Positions 41,960 through 52,094 of a DNA stretch of 64,000 bases are shown here, in pieces. A program made the translations under genes and the position numbers. Position 1 is the stretch's first letter. Every line of letters begins with the position of its first letter. This DNA comes from Tieghemostelium lacteum (lineage: Eukaryota > Evosea > Eumycetozoa > Dictyosteliales > Raperosteliaceae), in the NCBI GenBank assembly GCA_001606155.1, contig LODT01000011.1, positions 434,001 through 498,000 of the forward strand, read 5' to 3'. The notes beneath the pieces are model-generated. The model worked only from the letters and a program-made list of their open reading frames with translations, was not told where the DNA came from and did no database searches.

Positions 41960-42583
41960 TTTTAAAATGTGCTTAAATTATACATTTAATTAGAATATAA
42001 TGCTCCTACTTTTGTTTGTATTTTCGAACGTTCGCTTGTTTGATCGAAGTTTGATATTTTTCGATCAAACAAACTTCATTCTTAAAAAAATTTCAAAAAT
42101 CAAACAGTTCGATCAAACAAAAAAAAAAAAAAAGATTTAAAAGCATTAAAAAAATGGAATAAATTCACTGAAGAAAATAATGAATTATTCTAAATTTTAA
42201 TTAATTACAGTGTATTAATAATAAATCATTAATTTTTTTAGAATTGAATTTTATACAGTTAATATTTTTAATGTTTATTGCTGTTTGGATGTTCGATATT
42301 GTTTGATAAATGTTCGATATTGTTTGATTGTGTTTCGAGCAAACATCAAACGTTTGATAGCAAACATCAAACAAACAAACATCTACTTTTTCCTATCCTC
42401 TCAAACCAAACAATTTCGATCAAACGTTTGTAGGAGCATTATTAGAATATTTAAATATACAAATTGTAAATATTTTAATATAATTTCAAATATTAATTAA
42501 AATATACAAATTGTTGATTTATCAGTAATTTTAAAATATTTAACAAAAAATGATAATTATAATTAATTAAGCACATTTTAAAA
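41960..42583. mobile_element. TIR DNA transposon inserted in the type 3 element
   Basis: Terminal inverted repeats of at least 17 bp (TTTTAAAATGTGCTTAA ... TTAAGCACATTTTAAAA) with GTAC on both sides as a likely 4-bp target duplication. Without its own nested insert (41999-42440) it is about 170 bp, with no coding capacity. A non-autonomous element of unassigned superfamily. Confidence 0.7.
41999..42440. mobile_element. MULE-like non-autonomous element, nested
   Basis: 442 bp with 11-bp perfect TIRs (AATGCTCCTAC ... GTAGGAGCATT) and a perfect 10-bp target duplication ATTAGAATAT at 41989-41998 and 42441-42450. A 9-10 bp duplication is typical of Mutator-type elements. The interior is full of GTTTGATCGAA / TTCGATCAAAC motifs in both orientations and a tandem GTTCGATATTGTTTGAT pair at 42292-42326. 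No transposase. Confidence 0.8.
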
Positions 42584-42587
42584 GTAC

Positions 42588-42715
42588 AGAAATAAACGAA
42601 GATTGTATAGTGAGTTAATTTCGTAAATGAAGGTGGGAAATAATGGATGTAAAATGTGATGTGAGATGATCTGATATGTATGAGAGTATACGATAAGGAC
42701 TTCGTTTCGGCTACA
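42588..42715 (-). mobile_element. Diverged LTR-like fragment
   Basis: Contains GAAGGTGGGAAATAATGG and ends TTCGTTTCGGCTACA, sharing motifs with both the type 1 and type 2/3 LTRs. An old LTR end at the right border of the island. Confidence 0.5.
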
Positions 42716-42825
42716 ATGAAGCAATTTAATAGATAATACATCTCAATAAATATAAAAGTAACTACGACTTTGCAGCATTTTGATTTTTTTTTTTAAATCA
42801 ATTTGTATTTTTTGCCGAAAATAAA

Positions 42826-43848
42826 ATGGAATTTGGGATTGTATTTGATATTGATGGAGTATTAATGAAAGATGGACAAATTATATCAACAGCAAAAAAA
42901 GCATTAAATTTATTAATAGATTCAAATGGAAAAGCAAAAGTACCATATGTATTTGTAACAAATAATGGTGGATTTTCAGAGAAAGAAAAAGCAAAAAAGA
43001 TTAGTAAAGTTTTAGATTTTAATGTTGAAGAAGAAAGAGTAATGGTAGCACACACCCCAATAAAACCATTATCAGAAAAATATAAAGATTCAGATGTATT
43101 GTTAATAAGTAAATCACATGAGACATCAGTAAAATTAGCAGAATGTTATGGATTTAAAAATTATACAACATTTCAAGATTATATAGCAACACGTCCATTT
43201 TTATATCCAGGTAAATATTCAACCTTTTGGACTACTGGTATAAAAAGTGATTACAAGTTAAAAGAAGAAAAATCAAATCCACTACCGTATGCTGGTATTA
43301 TATTATTTGAAGAACCATCAGATTGGGGTGAATGTATACAAGTTGTTATTGATGTTCTACAGTCTACTGATGGTTTGATATCCATGTCATCATTTAAAAA
43401 AACAACAAAACAATGTATCGATTTACATTTTGCCAATCCAGATTTTACATATGCTGGTGAATTTTCACTGCCAAGATTTACAATGGGTGCTCTGGTGGAG
43501 TGTATAAAAAATCTCTATCAATTGCAAACTGGTCAAATATTAAAATATCAAGTCTATGGTAAACCTCATGCCATCACCTATCACTATGCAAAAGAAATGT
43601 TAAAACATCAACAAGAAAAATTATTTGGAACCGTTTCACTACCAAAGAGAATCTATGCCATTGGTGATAATCCATATTCAGATATTCGTGGTGCCAATCA
43701 ATTGGAATCTGAAGGTTGGATAAGTATTTTAGTAAAAACTGGATGTTTTCAAGGTGAAAATAATCATTCCGAATTTCCTGCTAAACATGTTTGTAATGAT
43801 GTTTTAGATGCTATAAATTTAATTTTAAATTTAGAACATTTAAAATAA
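42826..43848 (+). CDS. HAD-superfamily hydrolase, HDHD5/CECR5 type
   Basis: A 340-aa single-exon protein. The DxD nucleophile motif FDIDGVLMKDG (about 7-17) and VPYVFVTNNGGFSEKEKA (motif II Thr) open the fold. A cap domain lies at about 80-240 (HTPIKPL, ILFEEPSDWGECIQVVIDVL). Motif III/IV is KPHAITYHYAKEML ... IYAIGDNPYSDIRGANQLESEGWISILVKTG near 240-310. This layout matches HDHD5/CECR5 proteins, often mitochondrial in animals, with no firmly known substrate. There is no clear transit peptide here. The gene begins 110 bp after the mobile-element island and looks intact. Confidence 0.9.
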   Translation: MEFGIVFDIDGVLMKDGQIISTAKKALNLLIDSNGKAKVPYVFVTNNGGFSEKEKAKKISKVLDFNVEEERVMVAHTPIKPLSEKYKDSDVLLISKSHETSVKLAECYGFKNYTTFQDYIATRPFLYPGKYSTFWTTGIKSDYKLKEEKSNPLPYAGIILFEEPSDWGECIQVVIDVLQSTDGLISMSSFKKTTKQCIDLHFANPDFTYAGEFSLPRFTMGALVECIKNLYQLQTGQILKYQVYGKPHAITYHYAKEMLKHQQEKLFGTVSLPKRIYAIGDNPYSDIRGANQLESEGWISILVKTGCFQGENNHSEFPAKHVCNDVLDAINLILNLEHLK

Positions 43849-43951
43849 ATGTGAGATATAAAAATGCTCGAGCATTTATTTTTATTCACTGACGACAGAA
43901 AAGTTTGATAAATTACAATTCTAAATTTTATTATTACAAAACTTAACTACA

Positions 43952-44650
43952 TTATCTATCCTTAGGAACAAATTGTCCACCTTTGTAGAAGACACCTTTA
44001 TATTCAACTCCCCCCTTTGGTGCTCTTGGATGAATATTTGGATCAAATTCATTGGTGTTTGATGAAGTTGTTGTTGAAGAAAAATAGGATGGTGTGGGTG
44101 AATAATATGATGTAGAAGGAGGATAATAATATGTTGAAGAATAGGATGGTGTAGGAGAATAATAAGATGAAGTGGAAAAATAATTATTTATCTCTTGACG
44201 TCTAATATAACTTGAAATGGTTAATTGATTAAGTAAACCAATTAAATCTAATTCACTATTATAATTATTATTATTATTTATATTATTATTATTATTATAT
44301 CTAGTTTGTTGATGTTGATTATTTACAGGATTATAATTATTACTATTTTGTGATTGTTGTTTTATGACAGGAGTTGTATTTTTTGGAAATGCTTTAATTG
44401 AATAATCAATTGTAGTGGGTGGTGTATCTTCATTCATTTGTTCACCATTTTTAGAATGGTGTTTATTCAAAATATCACTAATGAGTTTTTTGGATTCATT
44501 TGGAATATTCTCATTATTTAATATATTATTTAGTTGCTTCTTGCTCAACCTTGATAGATATATCTTTACATCTTGTTTATTATAAATATACAAACCACCC
44601 CTTTTTCCGACTCTTGGAAAATATTTTGGTTTTCCATCTCTAATTTTAAT
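43952..44650 (-). CDS. Hypothetical protein with PKGGVEYKGVFYKGGQFVPK C-terminal motif (5' end unresolved)
   Basis: The frame is open from about 44650 to the stop at 43952 but has no ATG before the coding-like stretch IRDGKPKYFPRVGKRGGLYIYNKQDVKIYL, so a first exon or start is missing. The first 30 residues resemble short basic adaptor-type repeats of large DNA virus proteins (weak, by eye). A helical segment KQLNNILNNENIPNESKKLISDI follows, then Asn/Gln linkers, a Tyr/Ser/Pro-rich section of YYSPTPSY repeats, and a compact C-terminus with PRAPKGGVEYKGVFYKGGQF. It may belong with the ParB-like gene just upstream. Function unknown. Confidence 0.45.
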   Translation of the reverse strand: MKIRDGKPKYFPRVGKRGGLYIYNKQDVKIYLSRLSKKQLNNILNNENIPNESKKLISDILNKHHSKNGEQMNEDTPPTTIDYSIKAFPKNTTPVIKQQSQNSNNYNPVNNQHQQTRYNNNNNINNNNNYNSELDLIGLLNQLTISSYIRRQEINNYFSTSSYYSPTPSYSSTYYYPPSTSYYSPTPSYFSSTTTSSNTNEFDPNIHPRAPKGGVEYKGVFYKGGQFVPKDR

Positions 44651-44699
44651 TCCCTTTTATCTATTAATTAATATATTTTTTTGTAATAGATTTTTAATG

Positions 44700-45053
44700 T
44701 TAAAACTTTACATTTGGTTCATTAGAGGTTGATTTATCATAGAGATCTTGTTCGGCAGTGACACCTGGACGTACCAATTCGTTTAGAGAGACTACATTAA
44801 CTCTAATGGTATTATGTAATGAATAATATTTTCCTTTAAAAGATTCTTGAAGAACATACAACCTTCTATTGTCTAATGTAATATATTCTCCATTTACCTT
44901 TACAACATTAATTGTTGGTATTTCTTCAATCTTTAAAGCTCCAGTTTTAAGCATATGAATGGTATCATATAGTGAATTACCATTTTTAAATTTTCCCGAA
45001 ATACTAGATTGAGAAAATTTTATATTTCTTGGATCAATTAATTCTATTACCAT
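44700..45053 (-). CDS. Small ParB/sulfiredoxin-fold-like protein
   Basis: A 117-aa single-exon protein starting at ATG 45053. The sequence VIELIDPRNIKFSQSSISGKF, LKTGALKIEEIPTINVVKVNGEYITLDNRRLYVLQES follows the ParB/Srx pattern: an opening strand, a helix, I-P-x-I-x-V, then a DNRRLYV segment in the place of the GxHR/DGxHR loop. Similar short proteins occur in dictyostelids as paralogous groups. Whether it binds DNA or nucleotide is unknown. It is in tandem with the 43952 gene, 50 bp apart. Confidence 0.6.
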   Translation of the reverse strand: MVIELIDPRNIKFSQSSISGKFKNGNSLYDTIHMLKTGALKIEEIPTINVVKVNGEYITLDNRRLYVLQESFKGKYYSLHNTIRVNVVSLNELVRPGVTAEQDLYDKSTSNEPNVKF

Positions 45054-45211
45054 TAAAATTTTAAGTTTTCAAATATTTGATAAAAAAAAAAAATAAAAAA
45101 AGATGTAATAAATATCTCAAAAGTTTTGGGTTTTGGAGATATTTTCAATGAGCATTCTACATGAAAATAGTAATAATATCATTTAAAACTAATATTAAAT
45201 CTATTTGAAAT

Positions 45212-46149
45212 TTATTTTGAAGATTGCAAAAAGTAATCAGATAAATAACAATCAAATCTAGTATCTTTTGAAGAATAATCAGAATTGGAACCTAGAAGAG
45301 GAGCAACATCTTTTGGTCTTTTCCAAACAACTTTGGAAAGAGCAACACGTTTAGACAGAGCAAATAACAGTGAAGATTCTCTATCGGAGCCAGATAATTT
45401 TCTTAAAACTCTAATATCCTTTTTAGAGATGGCAGTTTCTTTTTTCTTTTTGGGATACATTGGATCCATAAAGATTACCTCTGGTAATAGAGATTGTTTT
45501 TGTAATTCATTTTTGTTTTTTATTAGCTTCAACTAGATATTCAATAGAATCTAAATGAATTAATTCTATACGAGACGCAATCTCTTTGGTGTCTGGATTG
45601 AGCAATGCCTTTTCTAATGCTTTTCTCATTAGATAAATTAGAATTGGATTTCTTTCAATAATTACAACTTTACTACCTTGTGATGCAAATATCCAAGCAT
45701 CTTTTCCTAGACCACCTGTTATATCCCATATAAGATTTGGCATTTGATTTTTAACTTTTACTGATCTGACCATTGGTGATTTTTTCATTTGACCATGATC
45801 AGTCTTATATTGTATTGCACCACTTGTATAATCCAATAACACCTGATTTGTTAGTTTTCTCTGATGATCACTTCTACCACTTTCTTCAAAATCATGTATA
45901 CTAACACTACCACTACCATTCATAAACATTGCCAATTCATAAGGAAATAAATTTACTGGTAATGTTAAAACTTGTGAAAAATTTAAATAATTTAATCCCA
46001 ATTCTCTTGCCAATTCTTTTCCTTCATTAATTGTTTCATTGGTACTTGTAACTATAATTTGATCTATATTAACTTTTGTTAATTTTGGATTTATAAATAT
46101 TCCTTTTGAAATTTCATTTTGTTTATATTCTTCTTCTTCTTTACTATTT

Positions 46150-46199
<50 letters not shown>

Positions 46200-46562
46200 T
46201 TCAAAGTTTTTACTGTCTATTATATTATTAATCTTATTTTTATCTAAAATTGGATCAATCTTTTTTTGATTATAATTCTTTAATTTTTTATTTTCAATTA
46301 ATGATGCTAAAAATCTTGGATTCTCTATATTTTCCTTTTCTATAAGATCTTTATTTGGTTTTGTTAACTCTTTAAATTTATTAACATCTTTTATTTCTTC
46401 TAATAATTTTTTATAATTTTCTTGTTCTTTTTTTGGTTGTTGTTTTAATATTTCTTTATTATTATTATTCAAAATACTATTACTACTAGTATTAGTTGTA
46501 AAATTATAAAAACTATAAAATGAAATTGATTTTTTCGGTATATGTAATAATCTTGTAATCAT
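45212..46562 (-). CDS. RsmJ-type rRNA methyltransferase, probably mitochondrial, with a one-base frame slip
   Basis: SAM-dependent methyltransferase of the bacterial RsmJ/YhiQ type (16S rRNA m2G). The first frame (46562 to 45507) starts with a mitochondrial-like leader MITRLLHIPKKSISFYSFYNF, then Asn/Lys-rich filler with poly-Asn, ARELGLNYLNFSQ, and the SAM site WDITGGLGKDAWIFASQGSKVVIIERNP. The second frame (to 45212) supplies the catalytic LPEVIFMDPMYPKKKKETAI and VVWKRPKDVAPLLG. They overlap around 45520-45540, where an AAAAAACAAAAA tract holds one A too many for a continuous frame. Either an indel error or a real break; a bacterial-type gene of mitochondrial function is likely. Confidence 0.8.
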
Positions 46563-46928
46563 TATAAGTTTGTTTATGAAAAAAAAAATGAAAAAAAATT
46601 AAAAAAAAAAATCGATTAAACTTTAAAGATACATAAAATCAATAAATATTTTTAACTCTAAGACTTATATCAAAGATTAAACTATATTTATAAATTTAAG
46701 AAATAATTTTGATATTGATGTCATTGATTCACCACCTAAGTGTGTAAAAACCTAAATTTTTTTTTTGATTTTTTTTTTTTTTATTATTTTCTAAACTTAT
46801 ACATGTTATAACATTACATTAAGATTTTTTTTTTTTCATTTTCATTTTAAAAGAAGAATATGATTAATATTTATTAAATTTCACAATACAAAAACCATAT
46901 ATATATATATATATAAAAATATATAATA
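46563..46928. other. Divergent spacer, methyltransferase / membrane protein
   Basis: About 370 bp with long T runs at 46758-46785 and 46826-46840 and a TATATATA stretch just before the membrane-protein ATG. It should hold both promoters. Nothing else seen. Confidence 0.35.
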
Positions 46929-49086
46929 ATGATAGTAAAAAATATTCAATTATATATATTTTTCTTTTTATTATTATATCAGATAGTTTACTGTAATAAT
47001 AATAATAATAATATTTTACAAGATAAAAATATAATAAGTTTTAAAAATAATTTAGTATGTTTAACTAAATTACCAGGATGTAATATAGCACAAAAGAATA
47101 ATTGGAATGGTAACCAAATACCAGGTCCAAACGATACAGCAGTGATAGAGTTTCAAAACAATTCACCATTTGAGAGATTTAATCTCTTTCTAAGGAATAG
47201 TACATGGCAAATTGGTTCACTGACGATTGGATCACAGATTGAATTCAATATCACCTATAGTTATATACACATTACAGATAAGCTACTGTTAAATCACACT
47301 ATTGTTAAATTGAATGAAAGTCAATTGACAGTCGATACAATGGATGTAGGTTACAGTGATTTTAAATCCTATAAATCTATAATGTTGGTTTCAAGTTTTT
47401 TACAAGTGGTAGAATCTGAATTTTTAGTGGTACGTGGTCAGGCATTTTTTAGAGTAGCAATTAATTTTCGTGATAGTAGACCAAAATTCTATCAGGGAAG
47501 TTATACATTTGACAGTCAGAATCTAGTACAATGTAATTTTTTTATTGGTTTGGAAAGTTGGAATTCCTCTACAGTCTATATAAATAATTGTCAGATTTGG
47601 GAAGATAGTACTTTTGAAAATTTAGTTATACGTGGTGATCTAATGATTAATGGTGCCAATTTAGATATTACTCATAGTCTAAGTGTTGATCCTGGACTAA
47701 CTGATGTTAGTTTACAATTAAAGGCCAGTCATTTAGAATACACTGCAAAACAAAATCTAACAATGACCAATATCTCAATGAGTTTTAGTACGGCAAATAT
47801 TGCATGTCATTCTGTAAATATCACCAATCTAATTAGTACAGATAGCTCAACTCTAAATATTTCCAATGCCTATTCCATTTCACTTCAAAATTTAGAAATT
47901 GATAAATTATTAATTTTAAATTATAATTCTCAATCTCAAATTAATCTCACCTCTATAAATATAAATAGAATTCAATTTAATAGTAATAATTATAATAGAT
48001 CAATTATAAAAGAAAAGAAATTTATAGATATTGATAATTATCATTTTTATAAATTTTCTGGTCAACAACAAGTAAAATATAATAATAATAGTTATCCAAA
48101 ATTTTCATTTTTTGGTAATAGTCAAATAAATTCAAGTTTTACATTGGAAAATGTTGCATTGGAAGTTGCAGAAAATAGTAGTTTAGAATTAGGTGGATCA
48201 ATGGTATCACTAAATCAATATGGTAGCGTTTATCTCTATGGTCAAATATCATTTAATGGTACATTTTCTGTTGGATCCCAAGGTTTATTAATGTTGGGTG
48301 ATACTTCATTACTAAAGGCACAAACCAATTCATGTCACATTATTGGTAGTACAAATATTCAAAATCATGGTCAATTACAAGTATATGGTAATTTACAAGT
48401 TGATGGTGATATTTTGGTTGATTATGGTGCCATTCATTTTATGACCTCTCAACCAACTCTACAATTAAATGGTGATTTGGTCATGGGTGAACAAGGAATG
48501 TTATCATTTGAAGCACTAAAACCCAATACCAATCCACCAATTGCTGTAAATGGTTCTGTCTATCTAAGTGGTACACTTCATGCACTACTAGTAAATGCAA
48601 CTCAAATGGATTTCATCTATAATACGATTCATGTAATCTATCCTAACCATTCCATTTATAATGAATTTAAATCCCCTTATATCGATTGTCTTGATGATTG
48701 CACTCTAAAAGCAAAAGTTCAAGTCAATTCAACTTGGGTAATTTTAAATCTCTACGATGGTTATGTTCATTCTTCTTTAGCAACTTGGAAAATCCTCCTA
48801 ATTGTTGGTTCTTCTCTTATTATTTTATTAATACCTATTGGTTATTTTTATCATCGTTTTAAATTAAATCGTTTAAAAATTAATAATAATAATAATAATA
48901 ATTCAAATAATAATAATTCAATATCAATAGATGATTCCATTAGTTTGAAATCATCAGCATCAATTTCACAAAAAGATATAGATCCATCTATAATTGATAA
49001 ATCAAATTCTACATTAATAGATAATAGTTTAGATATTTTTGATGATAGTTCTATACTTAGTAGTAGTAATAATAGTAGTATATCTA

Positions 49087-49118
<32 letters not shown>

Positions 49119-49262
49119 TGTGATAGTGATAGTAAATTGATGAAAACAATCAATAGAAAAGGTTTTTTAGGTTTAGTTAGAAAATTTATTCATCAAGGTT
49201 CTTCTTCTTCTTCATTAGAAATGGCACCTTTAACAAAATCATTAATTAAAGATGAAACCTAA
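46929..49262 (+). CDS. Large type I membrane protein with beta-helix-like ectodomain
   Basis: A 777-aa single-exon protein. Signal peptide at about 1-23 (QLYIFFFLLLYQIVYC). The ectodomain begins CLTKLPGCNIAQKNNWNGNQIPGPNDTAVIEF, a start seen in several dictyostelid surface proteins, and continues as short Asn/Ser/Leu-rich strands with many N-glycosylation sites, suggesting a right-handed beta-helix. A transmembrane segment at about 619-640 (WKILLIVGSSLIILLIPIGYFY) is followed by a basic anchor and a cytoplasmic tail of about 135 residues rich in Ser/Asn/Asp. No known adhesion family identified with certainty. Confidence 0.75.
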
Positions 49263-49303
49263 TATTATATATTTTTTTTTTCCTTTTAAATACCAAGGAT
49301 CGA

Positions 49304-50959
49304 TTAATTTATTGAAAATTGTTTTTTTAAGTCCAAAGTTGATGATTTAAAATTTGTATTTAATTGAATATATTGATTTGAATAAGTTAAATCAATAGAA
49401 GTTATTGGATATTTGGTTGGATTTTGTAATGTAAATGTTGGAACTTTTGCTACGGAGGCAAAGAGTTGTAATAGTTGAATAAAACCAGTAACATCAACTT
49501 GTCCAACTTGACTACCAATTTCATAGGCATTTGGCACCATATTTACAATAGTTGAACTGATATTAACTTCACCAGTACGTAGTAAAGTTACAGCAAGTTT
49601 CAGCTCAATATCCATTATAAATTGTACAGAGAATGCAGTTTGAGGTTTACCATCCATTGGAAAAATAAAATCACCTCTTAACATTGTACCATTGACTGTT
49701 AAACCTGTACTGTTTATAATAACAGTTGGAAGTATATCAGTTTCACTCAATTGAACAGTTATTGGTTGATTTGGATATTTTGCCAATCCAGGTACAGATT
49801 GTAAAAAGAATGGATCACTGGTATTCAATGTAACTGGTGATGCTGGTGGTACTTCTTTTGGTGTAAATTCCATTGGTAAATCACTAAAAAACATTGCACC
49901 TACAAATGATTCAAATAAAAATGGACACAATGTAAATTGCATATCACTTGTAAAATCTTCCAAATCACTAAATTCTGGCTTAAATATTGGTGTTTGGCTG
50001 GGATAATGTAAACCACCTTTTGAAGTACTAACAACAATACCACCTTGTAAATTCATAATCATTGTTGGTGTTAATGGATTACTTGATTTTCCATTAGATT
50101 CTACTAAAATTCCTTCAGAATTTAATAAAAATGAATCACCACTTGTAGTCTTATAGTTTAATGGTCTTAAATTTGGAAACAAAGATTCAAATTTTTCAGA
50201 ATTTGTATTTATACCATTCTAATACATTTAAATAAATTGTTAATAATTTAATATGTCTAAATAAATAGTATTGATTAACATACTGTAATTGAAGTTTGAA
50301 CATCAGGTACAAATGCATCTTGAATTTTGTCACGAATTTCACCAGTTTTATCACAAACTCTACTATCACAACTAACACTATAAGAGATACCTTTTGATGG
50401 TACATTCATTAGAGTACCAGTGGATTTAACAGTAGTTTGTGATGAATAAAAATCTAAAGTTATATTGGAATACAATGAAATGGTTGCAGTTGATTGAATT
50501 GTAACTTTACCATGTTCACAAATTTCCAATTGTTTGTTTATACCAATTTTATAACAAACTTGATAGTCAGTGTGAATGGTAAAACTAACATCATTAAAAC
50601 CTACAGCATAGTCAAATGATGATTGATATTGCTTATAAAAGAAATCTTTTAATGTTACTGATTGTTGAATACTTGTAATTTGATATTTAATATGACCATC
50701 TGATCCTGATATATCTGCCAATTTCATTGAATTTATATAATTTTGAATATTTGTTGTTGCCTTTATTATAATAATAATTATAATATATTAGAGCTTTGAG
50801 ATTATATTTTAATGATAAGAATCAATATATTACCTCTAATGTAAATGTTTGTAAAAAGTTTGAATTGATTCCAACATATAATCCAGAACTTATAACTTCA
50901 CCTGGTTGACAAACAACTAGTGAAATAAATAATAAAATTGATAAAATTATATATTTCAT
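49304..50959 (-). CDS. BPI/LBP-like secreted lipid-binding protein
   Basis: Exons 50959-50834, 50760-50284 and 50218-49304 join in frame (introns 73 and 65 bp) to give 505 aa. Signal peptide MKYIILSILLFISLVVC. The mature start PGEVISSGLYVGINSNFLQ is typical of the BPI/LBP/CETP fold, whose two barrels bind lipid such as LPS. The second barrel has PGLAKYPNQPITVQLSETDILPTVIINSTGLTVNG, also family-like. Dictyostelids use BPI-like proteins against bacteria they eat, so a role in phagosomes or the medium is plausible but inferred. Confidence 0.85.
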
Positions 50960-51149
50960 TTTGAATGATTGATTAAAAGATTAGATGAAAAACAAAAAAA
51001 AAAAAAAAAAAAATATCTTATTTTAGATTTTTTATAAAATCACTGGTATTGGATACCAGTGTCATTTAAGTATTATTTGTTTATCTTTAAAGTTAATTAT
51101 ATAAATAAATTATTTTTTTTTTTTTTTTTGTTTTTCATTAACAATTGAG

Positions 51150-52076
51150 ATGTCATTAAAATTTTTAAATAAAAAACAATTTCACCCTACAAACAAACAT
51201 AATCAAAAAAAGAAATTTATAGCTGAAGAAAATGATAAGGCTAGAATTAAACGTGAATTAGAGAGAGCAAAAGAACAACAAGAAGAATTAGAATTTATAA
51301 AGAATAAAGAATTATTAACTGGTTCAAAAACTGAAGCAGATAAATTAAAAGTTGGATTTTTATATGCACCACCTCCTGGTTATATACCTGAAAATCAACC
51401 TCAACCTCAAGAATCTTTAATAGATAACGATAATAACAATCACAAAAGTAAAGATAAATTAACAGATGTTGAAAAATTTCCATTTCTTGCAGGTGCACCT
51501 GTTGCTGGTGATTATAGAGATCAAGTTAAATTAGTTCATAAACCTTTTGGTATACAATTAAGAGATGTAAAATGTGCAAGATGTGGTAATTTTGGTCATT
51601 GTAGTGGTGAAAGAGAATGTCCACTTAATCAAATCAATCCTTTAGATTCAAAAAGATTACAACATGAAGATCCTTTATATAAACCAAATAATAATAAGAA
51701 TCATAATAACAGTGGTAATGTAAATAATAATAATAATAATAATAATCAAAAATCAATAAGAGTTAATCCAAATGCATCAAGTCCAACAAAACAATTTGGA
51801 GGTGGTAATCAAGTTTATGAACTTATAGAGGAGCCAGAAGAGGAAAAACAAACTTTTGAAATTAATAATGATGATGATGATGATGAAATTGAAAGAAAAT
51901 TCTTGGCATCTTTAACTAAACATCAAAGAAAGATATTACTTAGACAAATTAAATTGGAAGAAAAACAAAGAAAAAAAGATAAAAAGAGAAAGAAACAAAA
52001 GAAAAATAATAGTGATGATAGTAGTTTTAGTGATAGTAGTAATAATAGTAGTGAAGAAGAAGAAGATAAAAGATAA
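51150..52076 (+). CDS. CIR1-like corepressor (CBF1-interacting corepressor)
   Basis: A 308-aa single-exon nuclear-type protein. The CIR N-terminal domain (KFLNKKQFHPTNKHNQKKKFIAEEND...ELERAKEQQEELEFI) covers about 4-60. LYAPPPGYIPEN is followed by KFPFLAGAPVAGDYRDQVKLVHKPFGIQLRDVKCARCGNFGHCSGERECPL, with the CCHC-type knuckle C-x2-C-x4-H-x6-C beginning at residue 142. The tail is Asn-rich, acidic and basic (KKDKKRKKQKK). CIR1 links CBF1/RBP-J to HDAC corepressors and associates with splicing factors in animals; which of these applies in an amoeba is unclear. Confidence 0.88.
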   Translation: MSLKFLNKKQFHPTNKHNQKKKFIAEENDKARIKRELERAKEQQEELEFIKNKELLTGSKTEADKLKVGFLYAPPPGYIPENQPQPQESLIDNDNNNHKSKDKLTDVEKFPFLAGAPVAGDYRDQVKLVHKPFGIQLRDVKCARCGNFGHCSGERECPLNQINPLDSKRLQHEDPLYKPNNNKNHNNSGNVNNNNNNNNQKSIRVNPNASSPTKQFGGGNQVYELIEEPEEEKQTFEINNDDDDDEIERKFLASLTKHQRKILLRQIKLEEKQRKKDKKRKKQKKNNSDDSSFSDSSNNSSEEEEDKR

Positions 52077-52094
52077 TAAAAAAAAATCAAAATA

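Noticed and set aside
42285-42500. 71-aa frame inside the MULE-like element
   Set aside because: It is built from the tandem GTTCGATATTGTTTGAT units and crosses the element end.
45500-45545. Programmed ribosomal frameshift in the RsmJ-type gene
   Set aside because: No known slippery site or stimulatory structure; an A-run length error is simpler.
46152-46199. Microsatellite (ATT)n as a separate repeat locus
   Set aside because: It is the poly-Asn codon run of the methyltransferase gene, read on the other strand.
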